From assembly GCA_030646655.1 (NCBI GenBank), contig JAUSLB010000042.1, positions 1 through 6,448 of the forward strand: 6,448 nt of DNA. Reading direction: 5' to 3'. How positions within the stretch are numbered: the first letter of the stretch is position 1; each line of letters starts with the position of its first letter. This DNA comes from Deltaproteobacteria bacterium. Its GTDB lineage: Bacteria > Desulfobacterota > GWC2-55-46. Of the stretch, positions 6,138-6,448 are shown in pieces. Below the pieces are notes generated by a model. The model was not told where the DNA came from, made no database searches, and was given only the letters and a program-made list of their open reading frames with translations. Made by a program: the position numbers and the translations under genes.

Positions 6138-6173
6138 GCCCACCTTTTGATTAGATTAGTTTTACAGGTGGGC
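6138..6173. repeat. 8-bp inverted repeat after the YdcF-like gene, possible terminator
   Basis: GCCCACCT (6138-6145) and AGGTGGGC (6166-6173) are perfectly complementary and enclose a 20-nt AT-rich loop that contains a GATTAGATTAG direct repeat. The element starts 11 nt after the YdcF-like stop. There is no T tract after it on the plus strand, so it is at best a weak terminator. A second mini-hairpin, GGGC-TCA-GCCC (6170-6180), overlaps its right arm and would compete with it. Confidence 0.4.
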
Positions 6174-6227
6174 TCAGCCCGCACTATGGCTCTAAACCAG
6201 ATAATCATAAGTTAGGTTAAAAGAAAA

Positions 6228-6448
6228 ATGAATTACATCATTTCCGTAGTTGCAGCCATCGTTGGTTTATTTTTGGGAAACTGGCTATCGCTCTTGTTTT
6301 ATTTCCCCTTTTTATTAATATTGAGTAAGGTTTCTCCCAACGCTAAAGGACAAAAATCTGCAATATTGACACTTTATGTTTCAAGAGCCTGTATGGGTGT
6401 GGCTGTGTTCCTATTATTTTGTTTCTTTTCATATTTTGGTGCGCTTCG
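6228..6448 (+). CDS. Hypothetical membrane protein, N-terminal fragment (runs off the right edge)
   Basis: From the ATG at 6228 the frame is open for 73 codons to the window end. The translation begins MNYIISVVAAIVGLFLGNWL and is strongly hydrophobic. Two or three membrane segments are visible (about residues 3-35 as one long or two short segments, and about 50-72), separated by a short polar loop SKVSPNAKGQKS. I do not recognise the family. By hand count GC is about 37% (81 of 221), against roughly 57-60% in sampled lines of rel. Codons such as TTA, ATT, TTT and AAT are common, unlike the genes to its left. This suggests a recently acquired gene or the edge of an accessory segment. No strong SD precedes it; an AGG about 11 nt upstream is the only candidate. 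It could also be a spurious ORF, but a long hydrophobic frame from an ATG is reasonable support. Confidence 0.5.
   Translation, partial: MNYIISVVAAIVGLFLGNWLSLLFYFPFLLILSKVSPNAKGQKSAILTLYVSRACMGVAVFLLFCFFSYFGAL

Noticed and set aside
1..6448. CRISPR arrays, tRNA or rRNA genes, insertion sequences, defence or secretion systems
   Set aside because: No regularly spaced direct repeats, RNA gene signatures, transposase motifs or related protein families were seen on either strand.

Overview
The window is about 6.4 kb of bacterial chromosome, roughly 55-60% GC over most of its length and dropping to about 37% in the last 220 bases. It holds core housekeeping genes. Five are complete: a class A penicillin-binding protein, a long RelA/SpoT-type (p)ppGpp synthetase/hydrolase, RidA, ribosomal protein L28 and a YdcF/DUF218 protein. 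Two are cut by the window edges: the start of moaA and a short membrane-protein ORF. The neighbour set Rel - RidA - L28, the zinc-type L28 and the Rel sequence resemble what I recall from Desulfobacterota (former Deltaproteobacteria) or Nitrospirota. That placement is an inference from memory, not a search.

Layout: (1) Bases 1-2446 read on the minus strand. PBP1A comes first, followed 10 nt later by the first 20 codons of moaA, probably as one transcript. (2) Bases 2447-2647 form a divergent intergenic region. Each direction has a sigma70-like promoter candidate with a 17-nt spacer whose -10 box ends exactly 8 nt before the ATG. Neither gene has a convincing Shine-Dalgarno (SD) sequence, so both may be leaderless. 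(3) Bases 2648-5238 read on the plus strand: rel, then ridA 20 nt later behind a strong SD. (4) A perfect 10-bp hairpin separates ridA from rpmB (L28), which reads convergently on the minus strand. (5) A YdcF-family envelope protein diverges from rpmB on the plus strand and is followed by an inverted repeat. (6) At the right edge is an AT-rich hydrophobic ORF of unknown function.

The most notable observation is in rel. Its reading frame is broken by a single in-frame amber codon (TAG, 4160-4162, codon 505). It continues in the same frame, with no indel and no further stop, through the conserved C-terminal helical, cysteine (zinc-finger-like) and ACT domains to a TGA at 4826-4828. Read through, the protein is 726 residues, the normal full length for the family. 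If the stop is real, the product is a 504-residue Rel with intact hydrolase, synthetase and TGS domains but without the C-terminal regulatory region. The amber lies where a lysine (AAG) appears typical in relatives, so the candidates are a point mutation, an assembly or base-call error, or amber decoding (for example pyrrolysine). The sequence alone cannot decide between these.

Functionally the region combines cell-wall synthesis (PBP1A, and perhaps the YdcF-like protein), stringent-response control (Rel), metabolite damage control (RidA), translation (L28) and molybdenum cofactor synthesis (MoaA). I see no CRISPR array, tRNA, rRNA, insertion sequence or dedicated defence or secretion system.
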